Below, one piece after another: positions 1 through 11,489 of a DNA stretch of 64,000 bases. Within the stretch, counting starts at the first letter, position 1; each line of letters begins with the position of its first letter. This stretch comes from Macrocystis pyrifera (lineage: Eukaryota; Sar; Phaeophyceae; Laminariales; Laminariaceae), in assembly GCA_031763025.1 (NCBI GenBank), contig JASSKH010000044.1:372001-436000 (forward strand). The letters run 5' to 3'. Position numbers and translations under genes: made by a program. Under the pieces are notes generated by a model, which saw only the letters and a list, made by a program, of their open reading frames with translations, searched no databases and was not told the DNA's origin.

Positions 1-163
1 CATGCATTATGACGCACGTGCCGTACGCTCAACGTGTACTCTTTCGGCGGAAGTGGATTACAAGGTTTACCTGGTTTTCAGTACGAGAGGTGCTTTTATG
101 TACGTAGGTAGCGGGGATTTTTTTCGCTGTTTTCTTGCCTTGTGAACACAAAGCCCAGCCGTA

Positions 164-172
164 TACCAGGTA
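164..172. repeat. TACC(A/T)GGTA odd palindrome, first of nine exact copies
   Basis: The nonamer TACCWGGTA equals its own reverse complement apart from the middle base. By eye I count exact copies starting at 164, 6,234, 6,574, 8,465, 9,641, 11,119, 11,493, 44,672 and 59,658. One-mismatch forms (CACCAGGTA) lie near 6,089, 11,093 and 57,594. About 0.5 copies are expected in 64 kb at equal base use. Flanks are usually A/T and otherwise unrelated. One copy lies in a MITE end (8,465); the rest are in unassigned DNA. Confidence 0.6.
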
Positions 173-689
173 AATAACACACAGCATGCAAAGATCACAA
201 CGTCACAACGCTGCCGCCCGTTCGCCGAGCAAGCTTGACACACCCATTGGCGTTTTGTTGTGGTTGCTGGTTGTGTTGATCGGAGCCTGCGGGCTGTCAT
301 TCACTGTCTACCTGTCTTTGCTGCTGCTGTGTGACAGATACACCCACACTCTTGACGGAAATGTAAGGACCGTTTGGATAAAACACGAGTTAATCGACAG
401 TACATATGTTTCCGACGTTTTATGTTTTTGACCCGAGACGCATCCCAGGCCGTGCGAAATCAGAAAAACATGCCAAACCTGATCGAGCAGCACAACCAGC
501 AGCGGGCCATACCACACGCGTGTCGCATGTCCGTGGTGTACTTGTACTTTGGCCAGTTGCTTCTATCGGATCCCGCGATCAGTCATCAGTCATCAGCACC
601 ACTTTTTCTTCTGGTGTGTAACGTATGTCCATGCGTGTGGTGTGCGTCGTGCTCCCCGCCAAAAAAAAAATCTATGGATTTTTAATACT

Positions 690-775
690 ACGGTCAAGTG
701 TTCACGATGCCGGATTTGGGGCTACAAGGCGGCAACAAGGCGCGAGTTCGATCCTCGCCGAGATCATGTCCATTA
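690..775 (+). repeat. tRNA-like T-arm, possible SINE head fragment
   Basis: At 742-758 a perfect five-pair stem GCGAG/CTCGC encloses the loop TTCGATC, the form of a tRNA T-arm and a pol III B box. It is followed by CGAGATCATG, close to the CGAGTTCATG that follows the T-arm of the SINE at 11,142. The A-box side is degenerate and the SINE body is absent, so this is a diverged head or an old tRNA pseudogene. Confidence 0.35.
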
Positions 776-2639
776 TTTTTCATATATATATTTTTTTCAA
801 ATTTGTTTTCGGCTACATTTTTTTGTGTGATGTAAGTAGCCCACACACAACAGGCGACGAAGAGCCCATGAGCAGTGCAGAACGAGTAGCACAACCAACT
901 GGCAACAACGCTGCACACGCCTGCCGCCCGCAAGCAGAGCCGGAAGCAACATGACTCGATGTGATAGTTCGTCGGCGCTGTAATATTTTCTGAGGCTTGT
1001 TTGTAAAACGTTGTTTTATAGTGGGCCCTGCGATATGTAGAGATGGGGTTTGACTCCTTTGGGGCTGCACTCCCGTTATCGGGGCAATGAGGTGTAACTT
1101 GCTTCGTATTTGAGTGGTTTGTTCCCTAAACGGGACTGAAGTTCATGCATCAACATACTGACAAAAACCCATTCGTTTACCGGAATCTATCGGACAATCA
1201 GTAAAACGGATAGGAATATTTGCATACCATTGGAGTTTCACACATGATTTGTCCCTGAAAATGAAGGTGCAGTTCAAAAGAGTATACTATTCATACTATA
1301 GAGTGTACACGTCCATATGTACTGCATACATATCCAGATATTTGATAACGTGGTTATAATGTTATGTGCGTACGATACAGTTTCGTATGATGCATGGTTT
1401 TCAATTCGTTTTTGCGCCACCCCCCCCGTAGGCGCGTCCCAGGGGGGAACTTTGTTCGAAAGTGTACCCTTGAATATATATATATGGTGATTACGGTAGG
1501 GATGGAACAAGCGCTACACGTGTTCAGAGGGCAAATCAGTAGTAATTTAACGGGTACACCGCGAGATGAGGCATTTTAGTGTTGCAGTGCACAGACACAC
1601 CTGCCAGGTAGGTGTGGGATACGTCAAGTAAACTACCCCTGCCTCAATGCGGGGTGCCTATCATACATATGCTTTACTCACTTCGAAACTCTTCAAATAG
1701 ACAAAGCAAAGTCAAGGCATCTCGCCCTTCAGTGGTTGGTTTCACCGATACTACATCGTACTGCAATATTAGAGACTCTTCTATACTTACTGCTGTGCCA
1801 CTCTGATGTACCGAGACCCGAAGACGGGGTCACTGCTGTGTAAATTGTTGCGATGTATATAGACGCAAGTTAGCTTTCGTACCTGTCCGTCGGTACGACT
1901 GGGCTGGTGTTGAGGAACGACTCGGGTAGCATTGGCGCCAGAATCTGACAAGGGACGACGTACGCAAACCGACTGGCCCAAGTTGGGTGACTATTAGCTG
2001 ACAATAGCAGATGGTGTACGCAACAACGACCATCCCGAGCAGCTGTCAACTTACGACATGCAACAGAGCAACTACAGCGGGCATCGTCAGCAATCCGTCA
2101 GCTGACAGCGTAGTGAGCCCACAACAAGCTTCAACCCGTGGTCTTCTAGACTTTTCTCTCAGTTTATCACGCACGGCTACACCTCTGCCCTCGTGCCAGG
2201 ATCTGGCTGTACCATGTAGTGGAACACTGTGGTCTCCGCTTTCAGAAAAGAAGGACGGATAGAATCAGACATAAAAAACATTTTTTGTTGTTGGTGTTTT
2301 CGTTGCTGGTTGATGTCAAGAATGAGCTTAAATGTTGATCACTCAAATAAGGCCCTGAAAGAAGAAATTCTCGGAAACACAGAAAACCTATGCACAAGGT
2401 CTACCTGCCTAGTAGGTCTACTTCCCTCCATGATTTATCTACGATGCTCTATCTGTTGTCATTGCTCTCTCCTCTATTCCCAGTATGTACTATTTATGTC
2501 CTATTCATAAATCTTTAGCTTCATCCAAGCTCGATCCTCACGTCACCGGTGTTGGTCTGTTATCCCCCCCCCCCTGCTCCTTCACGATACCCGTCGACCC
2601 CCTATCTGGACTTTGAATTCTGACATGCTCCTCGATATG

Positions 2640-3045
2640 GCGACCTATGTAGTCGCCGATACGGTTAGGAGTAGGCGTTCCTTCACCACTCCATTCCTTT
2701 CCATAAACCCATCGTCTTTCCCACCCACGACACGAGCTGCCAGGTGGTCGATGGACTTACTGCTCTCTACCTCGAGATGTGCGAAGCTTTCCACTGCTAG
2801 AGTGGCAAGTTTGTTTGTCCGTTCGTCAAAAAGCACATGTCCCGGACGACCGTAGTGTTGGCGTTTGCGCGTTTCGGTGTTAGAGACAATTGATACATCG
2901 TGATTAGCACTGCCTCTTCGCGGGTGCATCATCGCTTGAGGGTCAGCATGGGTAACGTCCAGCAGGATTGACTTCTCTCTATACTCTCTGCAAGGAGCGC
3001 CCGGCAGACCTCTTCTCCTGATGACGCTGTTGATCCGCAGATTTC
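2640..3045 (-). mobile_element. Open fragment resembling a retroelement-associated endonuclease-like region
   Basis: One minus frame is open for about 134 codons. It reads KSILLDVTHADPQA, then KRQHYGRPGHV, then KLATLAVESFAHLE, then VVKERLLLTVSATT. The LLDVT block followed by an AVESF block resembles the C-terminal part of some reverse-transcriptase proteins that carry a PD-(D/E)XK-like nuclease; this rests on family memory. No RT motif is visible nearby, so the piece is a remnant. It could instead be part of a multi-copy host gene. Confidence 0.3.
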
Positions 3046-3195
3046 AGTCTGCGGTAAACAGTTGGCCGCTCTTCAAGTCGTGTCGAATTTCTCGGCGCTC
3101 CAACGTACGGTGCATCGCATGGCCAATCGGTTGGTGCTGCTTATCCTGCGCTCCTTCTCTCGGCCAGATGCACGCGTGGCGGGTTTCCACGTTAA

Positions 3196-3284
3196 CCCCT
3201 TTAGTACCGCAGTCCCGATTTGTGGACAAACCAGTCTAATTCCAAGTCATTTGTCCCCAAATCGGGACTGCGGTTCTAAAAGGG
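3196..3284. repeat. Short hairpin element, family B
   Basis: Two arms of about 35 bases (3,196-3,230 and 3,250-3,284) pair with only a few mismatches around a loop of about 19 bases. The arm core is ACCGCAGTCCCGATTTG. Length and layout match the hairpins at 5,625 and 18,397. There is no coding capacity; it looks like a non-autonomous foldback element. Confidence 0.65.
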
Positions 3285-4622
3285 ATAAGCTGCGGGTATG
3301 GCACGTAGTGTGTCTATTGGCCTTGCCCGAAGGCATGCCGTAGCTCTTGCTCACTGTAGACACCTGTAACGAGCCTTATCAAAGGCTTTGACATCTGTCC
3401 CCAATATCGGGTCGTCTGGTCAGGAGAGGCTTTCATTCTCCGGCAACTCCTCCAGCGAAGTGATGTCGGCACCGTGCCGACCTTATATTTGCTGAGGTAC
3501 CGTATAACGCAGGATAAGACACACCCTCGGACGATTTTGAAAGGAAGGTTTATCAAAAACAGGGAGGGCGTACTGAATACACCGAGCGATGCGTCCATGC
3601 AACCTCCTGCACGAAAGAATTCCAAAGCTACCTTTTTCGTTGTGTGTGCCCCGCGGGTTTTGTAGGAAATCGGGCCTGAAATTCCTCCCAAGGGTGTGTT
3701 ATCTTGCGTGCTACACAGTATTCGCTTTGGTTCACACAAAACTCCTCGAATGAAAAATTATTTTTAGCGACATGTATTTTCGACTTCACGCTGCAGCTGT
3801 AGGACCATATGGGACCAAAAGGACCTATGTTGAAACTGGAAAATGCTATGCTGTACTACAGCAGTGGTTTTTACCCAATGGATGCACGCACAGGACAGAG
3901 CAACACCACCACACTTCTCGACTCAACTACAGCTGTGCAGTACTACAGCAACCTTCTTGGTGTGGCATCAATATACAGCAATAAGTACGACACAAAAACA
4001 GTGGCAAGTTCGCGACCGTCCCAAAACCGCAAAAAAAGCAGAATACCACTATGAAATCGCCACCACCACCACAACCACCAACAATATTAATAACAACAAC
4101 AATAGGAACCAGCAGCAAGCGGCATGAGAGTTAATATCTGATACCCTTCCATAAAAACTGCAAAATAAGCTTTTGTGCCAGATTGGTTCTTCTACATTTT
4201 AGTGTACCCCCCCCCCTGTCCGGGACCACGAAAAAATTGTCTTACGCTGTAAAGGCTTGCCTTTTTCGTTGAATTTTGTCGTGTACTCGTACCCTTCGCG
4301 TACTTACGCTATACACGCGGTCACTACGTACGTCGACTGCGACAGTCGTTAATGCGCTGGATCATAGCAATCAGTACCCATCATGCACCCAAAAACCCAA
4401 ACATTTTCACAGTTTTTTTTTCAGAGAATAATTGGTCCTGACTAGTATTAATAGTATTTTTCCCCTATATATGAGCAGCATTCCGCTTAAGGACACAATT
4501 GCGCTACACTTTCTCCTCGCTACTGACTGCAACCAATCATTTGCCGGGTGCATACTACCATTCCCTGGCCCATATATACCTGGGACTTCGAAGTACGAGC
4601 AGCAATGTACGTAGAATAATTG
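3285..4622. other. Unassigned stretch with A/C-rich low complexity
   Basis: No supported gene. From about 4,050 to 4,130 there is ACC/AAC-rich simple sequence, which explains the overlapping open frames with runs of T, N and Q. A ten-C run lies near 4,207. Confidence 0.5.
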
Positions 4623-4693
4623 CAATTGCGGGGGGCCATAGTAAATAGGACCAGCTATTGACGGAGAAAAAATGATTACATATATAGTTATAA
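4623..4693. mobile_element. MITE family A, one-ended copy
   Basis: The left end GGGGGGCCATAGTAAATAGG and following AT-rich interior match the full copy at 4,857. The opposite inverted end is not found before 4,857, so only one side survives. Confidence 0.45.
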
Positions 4694-4856
4694 TAGTAGC
4701 ATGTCTCTTGGGTCACCCCCTGAGAATGTTTCAAACCATTAGACTTACAGTCAGAACCGTAGTTTTCTTTGGGAGTCTGGGTTGGGATGTATTATATTAC
4801 TGACATGATCACGTGCTATACTTCAAACAATGTTGCTATACGAGACCATATTTAAC

Positions 4857-4972
4857 TACTATTTACGGGGGACCATAGTGAATAGGACCAAATATTGTTC
4901 GTAAAAATAGGTAAACATATAGGTTTTTATGTATACCATAGGTCCTATTAACTATGGACCCCCGTAATAGTA
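4857..4972. mobile_element. MITE family A, complete copy
   Basis: The copy starts TACTATTTACGGGGG and ends CCCCCGTAATAGTA. The terminal inverted repeats are about 30 bp and contain ACGGGGGTCCATAGT with few mismatches. The interior contains GTAAAAATAGG and AGGTTTTTATGTATACC. It encodes nothing. The copy at 15,216 has the same interior in inverse orientation. Confidence 0.75.
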
Positions 4973-5624
4973 TAAAATACGTACCATTAATTTTTTGTCT
5001 GTTCATTTCACTCACAACTCCACAGTCTAAACGCGACAACCATACACGGATTGAAGATACCACAGCCAGAATATATCTTGTACTGGAAATAGAGATGATT
5101 ATATACATTCTGAGGTCGGGCAGGCGAACCTTGTGCAGAGTAAACATACGTGGTGGCATCGTACTGCTGTGGTAAAATCGTGCACGGCACCCATCGCGAC
5201 AGCTACATCAACAACAGATCATAAACTGCAATGCGACCTGGCTACCGCCGACGGCGGTTCCTCTCAAGTAATGCTGGCGACACGCTCCGGCTGCGGGCCA
5301 GTTTGTCTCTCCGTTTTCCTCCACAGCGTTCCTCCACAGGGATGGTGCTACATTCGTACATAGCTTGAGGCGGGATTCCAAGGACGCTTCGCACGTACGT
5401 ACGAAGGTAGAGCGTCCTACAAAAGTACAGCGCTCGGTGTTCTCTGTGCACCATGTACCAAATATTATTATACCGGTATAGCGTCTGCCTCCTTCGTCCA
5501 GATGACTCACTCTCCCACTACGGTAGATAGCTCAAGTCCAGGCATGTATTAGTTCCATCCACCAATCCATCCCTCCACCCCAATGATCCCTACTACATTC
5601 GCACACGTGACACCGGGGAAGCCA

Positions 5625-5706
5625 AATACACTACTGTCCGGTTTTGGGGACAAACTACTTAAAATCAAAGTAAGCTGTCCCCAAAACTGGACTGCAGTTC
5701 TATAGG
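5625..5706. repeat. Short hairpin element, family B
   Basis: The inverted arms share GTTTTGGGGACA and its complement TGTCCCCAAAAC, with a short AT-rich loop containing TAAGCTG. The outer arm contains GGACTGCAGTTCTAT, like GGACTGCGGTTCTAA in the hairpin at 3,196. No coding capacity. Confidence 0.55.
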
Positions 5707-6762
5707 ACGAAGCAGCACGAATCGTGTCAGGTTAAAAACGGTACATATGAACGGGAATATAGTCACCATACGGTCTTCACAACATAGTTGTAAAGGGGGT
5801 TATGTTTTCGGTCTTGAAATCAAATGCTCTATGTAACTCTATATGTGATATAGCGCTCACCGAAAGAGGTGCAGGCACAGGCGGCGCGGGTTGGGACCGA
5901 CTCTCCATGATGGCGAGAGGCTCTATATGCGTCACCGCTCAAGAGAAAGATGTTTCGTTGCGGGAAGGGTCTGGTTGGTATAGCCTGTCGCCAATATGCA
6001 GCGTGCCGGCGAAGAAGAGTTTGTCGTTGTTGCCGTCGTTCTTCTGTTGCTGCTGACGATATATTCACTCCGCGCTACACCAGTAGTACGATACACCAGG
6101 TAGTGCTATTATGGCAGCTGTACATTGTGTGTTTATTGTTCACATGAAACTGGTTTCTTTCCTAGAATTACTGTTTATAGACTGCTGCAGGGGTGACTGT
6201 GTACTGCTGCAGAAAACTATTAACAATATAAAATACCTGGTATGCAAGGTAGGGTTTTTGATTGACCACATTGTTCCATGGCGAGAATAATATTTCTAAA
6301 CGTAACTATTAATAGTTTCATTAAAAGTAAAAACTACGTCCAGCCCGTCCTCAGTACTCAGTACTCAGTACCCACAAACACAGCAGATTATATAGATGGT
6401 TGAACGCTGGTTTCTAGATATAGCGTTAATTTGTATACCCAAGTTTGTCATATGTTTTTACAATAAGGTTTTTTTTTTTCGTTTCCGAATTCGAGCACTC
6501 GAGTTAGAGTGTGCAGTAACTTGCAGTTGGTGTTATGAATACAATAATAGGTGTTTATTGCAAGTAAGCTATATACCTGGTATCTATCCAACCTTTTCTC
6601 CTTCCTTGCGTATACTCAATTGACTACGCACTACCTTTTACCGATATATCTATTATTAATAATACAATATTCCAGGTTGTTAGCACTATGTTCGGTACTC
6701 GTTCGTGGGCGAATTAAAAACGGTCGGGCCTTCCTCCGTTGCAACGGTCTGTCTACTGTACA
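5707..6762. other. Unassigned non-coding stretch
   Basis: Nothing recognisable except two TACCTGGTA palindromes (6,234 and 6,574). Open frames here are short and show no domain. Confidence 0.5.
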
Positions 6763-7440
6763 TTGTTGTTGTTGTTGTTGTTGTTTTCTTCACATTAAAA
6801 AACGTTCTTGCTACACGTCGACATCCAGCACAACCAGTGTCCGTGCCGATTCTTCGATCCTAGAGAGATAAACGTTATGTGCTCACAAAGCTACGCCACA
6901 GGGATACTACGTTGCCACGTATGTAATGCACTGCCGTGTCATCATATTGCATACGACAGGCACGACATACACATTCCATGACTTACTTAGATAAACAAAA
7001 CGAAACAAAGAGAAACAACACAAAAACAAGGAAGATAATTTGAAAGAGAAAAATAAACAAAAAACAAATATATGAAAACAAAACATCGTGCCCCCCCGCA
7101 GAGATCTGGCGACACTTGTAAAAAACGAGCTGGAGAAAAAGGAAAAATACGAAAAAAACCACTAGTCGTCGTCAATTGAGTAGGACGAAGGACGAAGGGA
7201 AAATATCTGGGAAACCAATGCACAAAGCATCCTCCAGGTAGCGGCAGCAGTTATGGTACAAGTAGAACAGCCAGGGTCTCCCTGCTAGTCCGCCTGGTGC
7301 CTTATACCCTGTCTGCCGCCCCCGTCCAGCGTTCGTCAACTATGCCCGGCCCCTCGGCGTCAGACAAGACGAAACAAGCAAAGCAGGCTCGTCATCCACC
7401 CACGCCACAGACTCCTTCAACAAGGCTTATCGATCGAAGA
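6763..7440 (-). mobile_element. LINE 3' end, minus-strand copy A
   Basis: Read on minus, the sequence passes through a T-rich 3' untranslated stretch (7,225-6,985), then a conserved end resembling that of the plus copy at 10,780-10,949, and finishes in a (CAA)n tail at 6,786-6,763. Shared landmarks with the plus copy include GTCGACATCCAGCA and CAGTGTCCGTGC. The 5' side keeps only the end of the ORF region (GGCACCAGGCGGACTAGCAG). It is a 5'-truncated non-LTR insertion. Confidence 0.6.
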
Positions 7441-8060
7441 AAGGAAGAGAATGCAATAAAATGAAAATCACATAGGGTCAGCGCAAGAAGAAGAAAATGA
7501 AATGAAATAAATAAATAAAAAAAATTAAAGGAAGACAAAAAAGAAGATCACGTTCGAACCAGCTGCACCAGACCAGTTGGTGGCACGAGTAGTATAGGCA
7601 TGTTCTACTTCCTAGTCCGCCTGGTTCCTTGCTAACCTGTCTGCCATCTCCTTCCTACTTTCGTCCACTCACTCCAGTTTCCCTCCTACTTCTGTTTCCC
7701 CCCCTCTGCGCATTCGCTTGGTCGTGTTTTCTGACACACTCCTCTTGTTCCCCCCCCTCCCCCCATTCCCTTGGACACCACCCACGGCGGATGCACGGCG
7801 CTGCCTACTCAGCTCAGCCTCAGCCTCGTGCCGCCTCACCATAACCGTTGGGCTGCTTCGAGGATCCCGCGGTACCACTTTCCCGCCTTTTTTGGCAGTA
7901 GTGGACCACAGCGCGGTCTCAACTCCAAACACCATGGGGGAATGTTCCGTTTAACCTTCGGTGGCTCGGAACTCCCTAATATCTTCCACCATGCATCTAT
8001 GCCAAGTCTTAAACTATGTATCGATTTTCATCGCGCAGACCAAAATTTGTAATGTTGACA
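7441..8060 (-). mobile_element. LINE 3' end, minus-strand copy B
   Basis: A second 5'-truncated LINE end on the same strand, adjoining copy A. The minus frame near 7,669-7,935 reads VFGVETALWSTTAKKGGK, then RRHEAEAELSRQRRASAV, matching VFGVGTALWPTAAK and RWHEAEAKLSRQRRASAA of the plus copy. Homology reaches about 8,010, where the minus strand reads AAGACTTGG. Its A-rich side (7,445-7,550 on plus) is a diverged 3' untranslated part. The order suggests tandem or nested insertion. Confidence 0.55.
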
Positions 8061-8154
8061 TCTCTTACTTTTTATAGTGGCACAACTGCAATCGTCTGAT
8101 CGGGTAAAACATATTTTCAAACAGTATGCATTCCGTTTGATACCTACTCGGCTT

Positions 8155-8497
8155 GTATAACGGGACACCATAGTAATCAAGACCACATATTGGTTGTAAA
8201 AATAGCAAAATGCATAGTGTTATCGAGGCACGAGAAAATGCGAGTTTTACACGCACGGAAGAAGTTTTGGCAACCAGTCAGATCAACGCGGGTTAATTGT
8301 ACGTAACAATTGGATAGCCTTGAGACACACCTCGCCTAGTGCGTAGTTGCTGACCAGCGAGCTAAACACGTTGTCAAGCAGAGTCAGAGCTACAAGAAGA
8401 GTAAATGTGTGATACAGATTAGTTTGAGCTAATATAGGTTTTTGTGTGTACCGTGCGTAGGACCTACCAGGTATTTACTATGGTCTCCGGTAACAGT
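8155..8497. mobile_element. MITE family A copy with a 0.22-kb insertion
   Basis: The left end (8,155-8,215, ACGGGACACCATAGTAAT) and the right end (8,437-8,497, TTTACTATGGTCTCCGGTAA) are inverted repeats of family A, and the flanking interior parts match the 4,857 copy. About 220 bp of unrelated sequence lies between them. A TACCAGGTA palindrome lies inside the right end at 8,465. Confidence 0.55.
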
Positions 8498-8825
8498 ATG
8501 GTCTGCCAAACGCCGTAGAAATAATATTCATGGGTTTTATTTATTAATCTTGTGCGATTTAAATATCTTGTAGCAATAGTACGATACGTGATTTGGTGTA
8601 CAAAATAACAGCCATGGATGGTCAAAAAATAATATTCCAATGCTCGATAAATAGTTTCCCACACACAGAGTATTGCAATTGACTGTCTATTGTGGTCCCT
8701 AATTCCAGGTAGTAATTGAAACACATCGAGCTATTTTGTACAGACAATTTGTTTTCTTAAATGACCCCTACCTGGCCCTGTTATCCAGACAACTGCATTT
8801 TATACGTAGGCAGTCTCGGTAGTGA

Positions 8826-9407
8826 ATGGTCAGTACGATTCCAATTATTGGGCCTTCTTGTAATCAATTGTCCATCAAATTTGACCAAACTCTAACTTCA
8901 ACGCGAACCCCAAAATGCCATGCCACGAGAACGACGACTGCTGCTGTGGACTGCAGCAGACACGCTATGATGGCTCTCTCCAGCTACGATGGCTCTCTCT
9001 CCTCATCTGTACGAGCTAGACTAGCTAGAGCCACGTCAGATTCTTTCGAAGAACGAACGCTGATCTTCGAAGAAAGTGGATCTCGGAAGATTCTCGGGCG
9101 CTCGGGAGGGTTTCCTGTCATACCATGTCATATCGTACGAAATAGTATGATGTGTCATCATGATATGATATACGATATGATATGCGTGTTTGAGTCCATG
9201 CACAATCAATCCTGGGCCTATCCAGCCGAATCAGTGCGAAAGGTACATTTTGCACATGCCATGCCACGGCAAATTGGTGATGTCCGCATTTTCGGTGGTG
9301 TTGGTCTACATAAACGTATACCACGCACACTATCTGTTCCAGTTGAGTCGTGCCGCTCGGTCCTCCCAAACAAGAAAAAGGGGTGTAACACTTCTTCCGC
9401 TTCCTAG
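8826..9407 (+). CDS. Long open frame, probably chance
   Basis: A frame of about 190 codons stays open from an ATG at 8,826 to 9,407. I recognise no domain. Part of it crosses GATATGATATG-type low complexity (about 9,120-9,185) that also occurs near 14,940. Base use does not differ from the flanks. I keep it only because of its length; a real gene is unlikely. Confidence 0.12.
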   Translation: MVSTIPIIGPSCNQLSIKFDQTLTSTRTPKCHATRTTTAAVDCSRHAMMALSSYDGSLSSSVRARLARATSDSFEERTLIFEESGSRKILGRSGGFPVIPCHIVRNSMMCHHDMIYDMICVFESMHNQSWAYPAESVRKVHFAHAMPRQIGDVRIFGGVGLHKRIPRTLSVPVESCRSVLPNKKKGCNTSSAS

Positions 9408-9689
9408 ATGATATATACATATATACCGTTTTCCTCGGGCTGCACTGAATATCTTCGTTTCCCACCACTAATCAGCATATCACGTCATGCGGCAAATAAT
9501 ATTCCATTCGGTTTGTTCGAATGGTCTGGGGGGGGGGGCTTATGATAGACGCCATTTTAAGACGGAATTGTCGAGACCACGTATTGATTCAGGAAACGTT
9601 TTTCGTATTACGGCTTGTGTTATTATTATCACTAATAGTATACCTGGTATAAAGAAAGGCGGAGTTCCTGTTGATTTCACGGAGAGGAT

Positions 9690-10949
9690 TCTAGTGTGTT
9701 GGTTGGTTGGTGTCGTCAGTGCAAACAGTGCAGTCTTCATGGTTCTCTACGACTACGCACCGACCACACCACCCTCCCGTATGCGAAGGCGCTCAGGATA
9801 ACACGATGCGAAAGTATCGAAACGACCATCCGTAAACGGCGACTCTTCTTTGCGGGGGCTCTGGTGCGGCAACACGAGGGGCGATTGCCCAGTCGGTTGA
9901 TGTTCGGGACGATCGCTGGTGGGGGGAGACCGAAACCAGGCGCGCAGCCCAAGACTTGGCCAAGGGCCATTGCTGAGGACCTTAGAGTGTTCAAAGCCAC
10001 CGAGGGATCAACTGAAGACCGCCCCTTAGTCTTTGGAGTTGGGACCGCACTGTGGCCCACTGCAGCAAAACAGACGGGAAAGTGGTACTGGGGAATCCTC
10101 GAAGCAGCTGAACAGTCCATGGGCAGGTGGCACGAGGCTGAGGCAAAGCTGAGTAGACAGCGCCGTGCATCCGCTGCAGGTAGTGTTAAAGGGAATGGGG
10201 GGAGGAGTAACAGCAGGAGGGGTAGAAGGAACACCGTACAAGTGTATGGGGGCAGGGGGGGGAACAGGAGGAGTAGAAGGGAAACCGCGGTAGAAGAGAG
10301 TAGCAGAGAGACCGCAGATAGGGTAGCAAGGTACCAGGCCGACTAATAGGTTGGACTTTTCTTTGCTACTCGTACCGCCAACTGCTGCGGCCGTTCGGTA
10401 TGTATTTTGATTTTTTTCCATGACCTATCTTTTTCCTATATGTTTCCCTTCTTATCCTTATGAAAGAAGTACTACATTGTGGGTGGGCGACAAGCGTATT
10501 TTGGCCCACTCATTATTGCTCTTTTTACTTAGTTAAGTGTTCACCGGGATGCATAGTCCCCTTTTTCCTTCTCGTATCTTCCCCCTTGCACGTCCCTTTT
10601 GGCTCATGCTCGGGGTATGTATGTATGTGTCTGAGCTTTGGCTTCCCATTTTATTTATTTGGGATTCTTCTCCTTTTCTTTTTCTTTTTCTTGTTCTTTT
10701 TCGGTTTGGTTTCTTCGTTGGTTCTCTTTCTTTATGGTGTATTTTGGTTGCTGGCGTATGTATGTATGTTGTGTCGGCCGCACCTAGTGCGAAGGCATGG
10801 TATTGCGTAGGCTATTAATGCATTACGGTGTGTTATCTCTGTGTCGTAGTCTGTGACCACAGAGCTCGTATCTTTCCAGGGTGAAGAATCAGCACGGACA
10901 CTGGGCTTGCTGGATGTCGACGAGTAGAAGAACGGTTTAATGTGAAGAA
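9690..10949 (+). mobile_element. LINE 3' end, plus-strand copy with RT C-terminal region
   Basis: The plus frame 9,696-10,346 encodes the C-terminal part of a non-LTR reverse-transcriptase protein. It reads YAKALRITRCESIETTIRKR, RRLFFAGALVRQHEGRLPSR, then GGGRPKPGAQPKTW. This is the familiar post-RT pattern in which an arginine-rich helix precedes an F-A-G-x-x-V-R-x-x-x-x-R-L-P motif. It continues into a G/R/S-rich tail ending at 10,346. The catalytic RT motifs are missing, so the copy is 5'-truncated. From 10,350 to 10,949 lies a T-rich 3' untranslated part shared with the minus copies. The copy ends with TTTAATGTGAAGAA; the (CAA)n tail seen in copy A is absent here. Confidence 0.65.
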
Positions 10950-11141
10950 CACACACTCTATTTCGAGGACAAGCGGTTGAAATTGTGCCTACCTTGGGCC
11001 CGAGATAATATTACCGATTGTTGTGTGCGTAATACCTGACAGCAATGCGCGCCTTGTTTATTCCGTGGAAGCGAAATATTTACTGCTGTACCACCAGGTA
11101 CGTGGTACGTATATATCATACCTGGTAGCTGGTATCAGGTA

Positions 11142-11480
11142 GGCGTCCCCGGTGGCTTGGTAGGTGGTCCGCGAGCCTGTCAAGATCAATTTCGTGAGTT
11201 CGAGTCTCACCGAGTTCATGCTCATAGGGACTTTTTCTTGCATAAAAAATTGATAAGCGGAAAGCGCGAAAGCGTGAGTTGGCTACATTCGATGAAAATC
11301 GACGAGCAGTGGGAATGCTGAACCCTATGCGCGATAAAAACTAAAGGCACGTACCGGGGGGGAGAAGGGACGACACCTGTGACCACGGCTTGTCCAGAAG
11401 ATCGTCGAGGGTAAAACCTCCTACGAGTGGGCTGGAAAGTAAAAGTGATGATTAAAAAAAAAAAAAAAAAAAAAAAAAAT
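11142..11480 (+). mobile_element. tRNA-derived SINE, plus copy
   Basis: The head (11,143-11,215) has an A-box-like GGTGGCTTGGTAGGTGG and a perfect T-arm GTGAG-TTCGAGT-CTCAC that serves as B box. A unique body of about 230 bp follows, then a run of about 27 A (11,454-11,479). The copy at 33,838-34,155 on minus is about 95% identical over the body by eye, so both are fairly young. Head plus body plus A-tail is the classic pol III SINE plan. Confidence 0.8.
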
Positions 11481-11489
11481 TATATCAGC

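Larger units (their letters stand above)
1..2600. other. Unassigned non-coding stretch
   Basis: I find no gene I can support here. Open frames are short and start mostly at non-ATG codons. A frame at 186-431 has one hydrophobic stretch but no recognisable domain. The stretch holds one TACCAGGTA palindrome (164-172), a tRNA-like T-arm near 742-758 and a C-run near 2,566-2,575. Confidence 0.5.

Noticed and set aside
6763-10949. A 4.2-kb DNA transposon with long terminal inverted repeats
   Set aside because: The inverted similarity is explained by LINE 3' ends on opposite strands; the coding part has RT C-terminal text and one copy has a (CAA)n tail.
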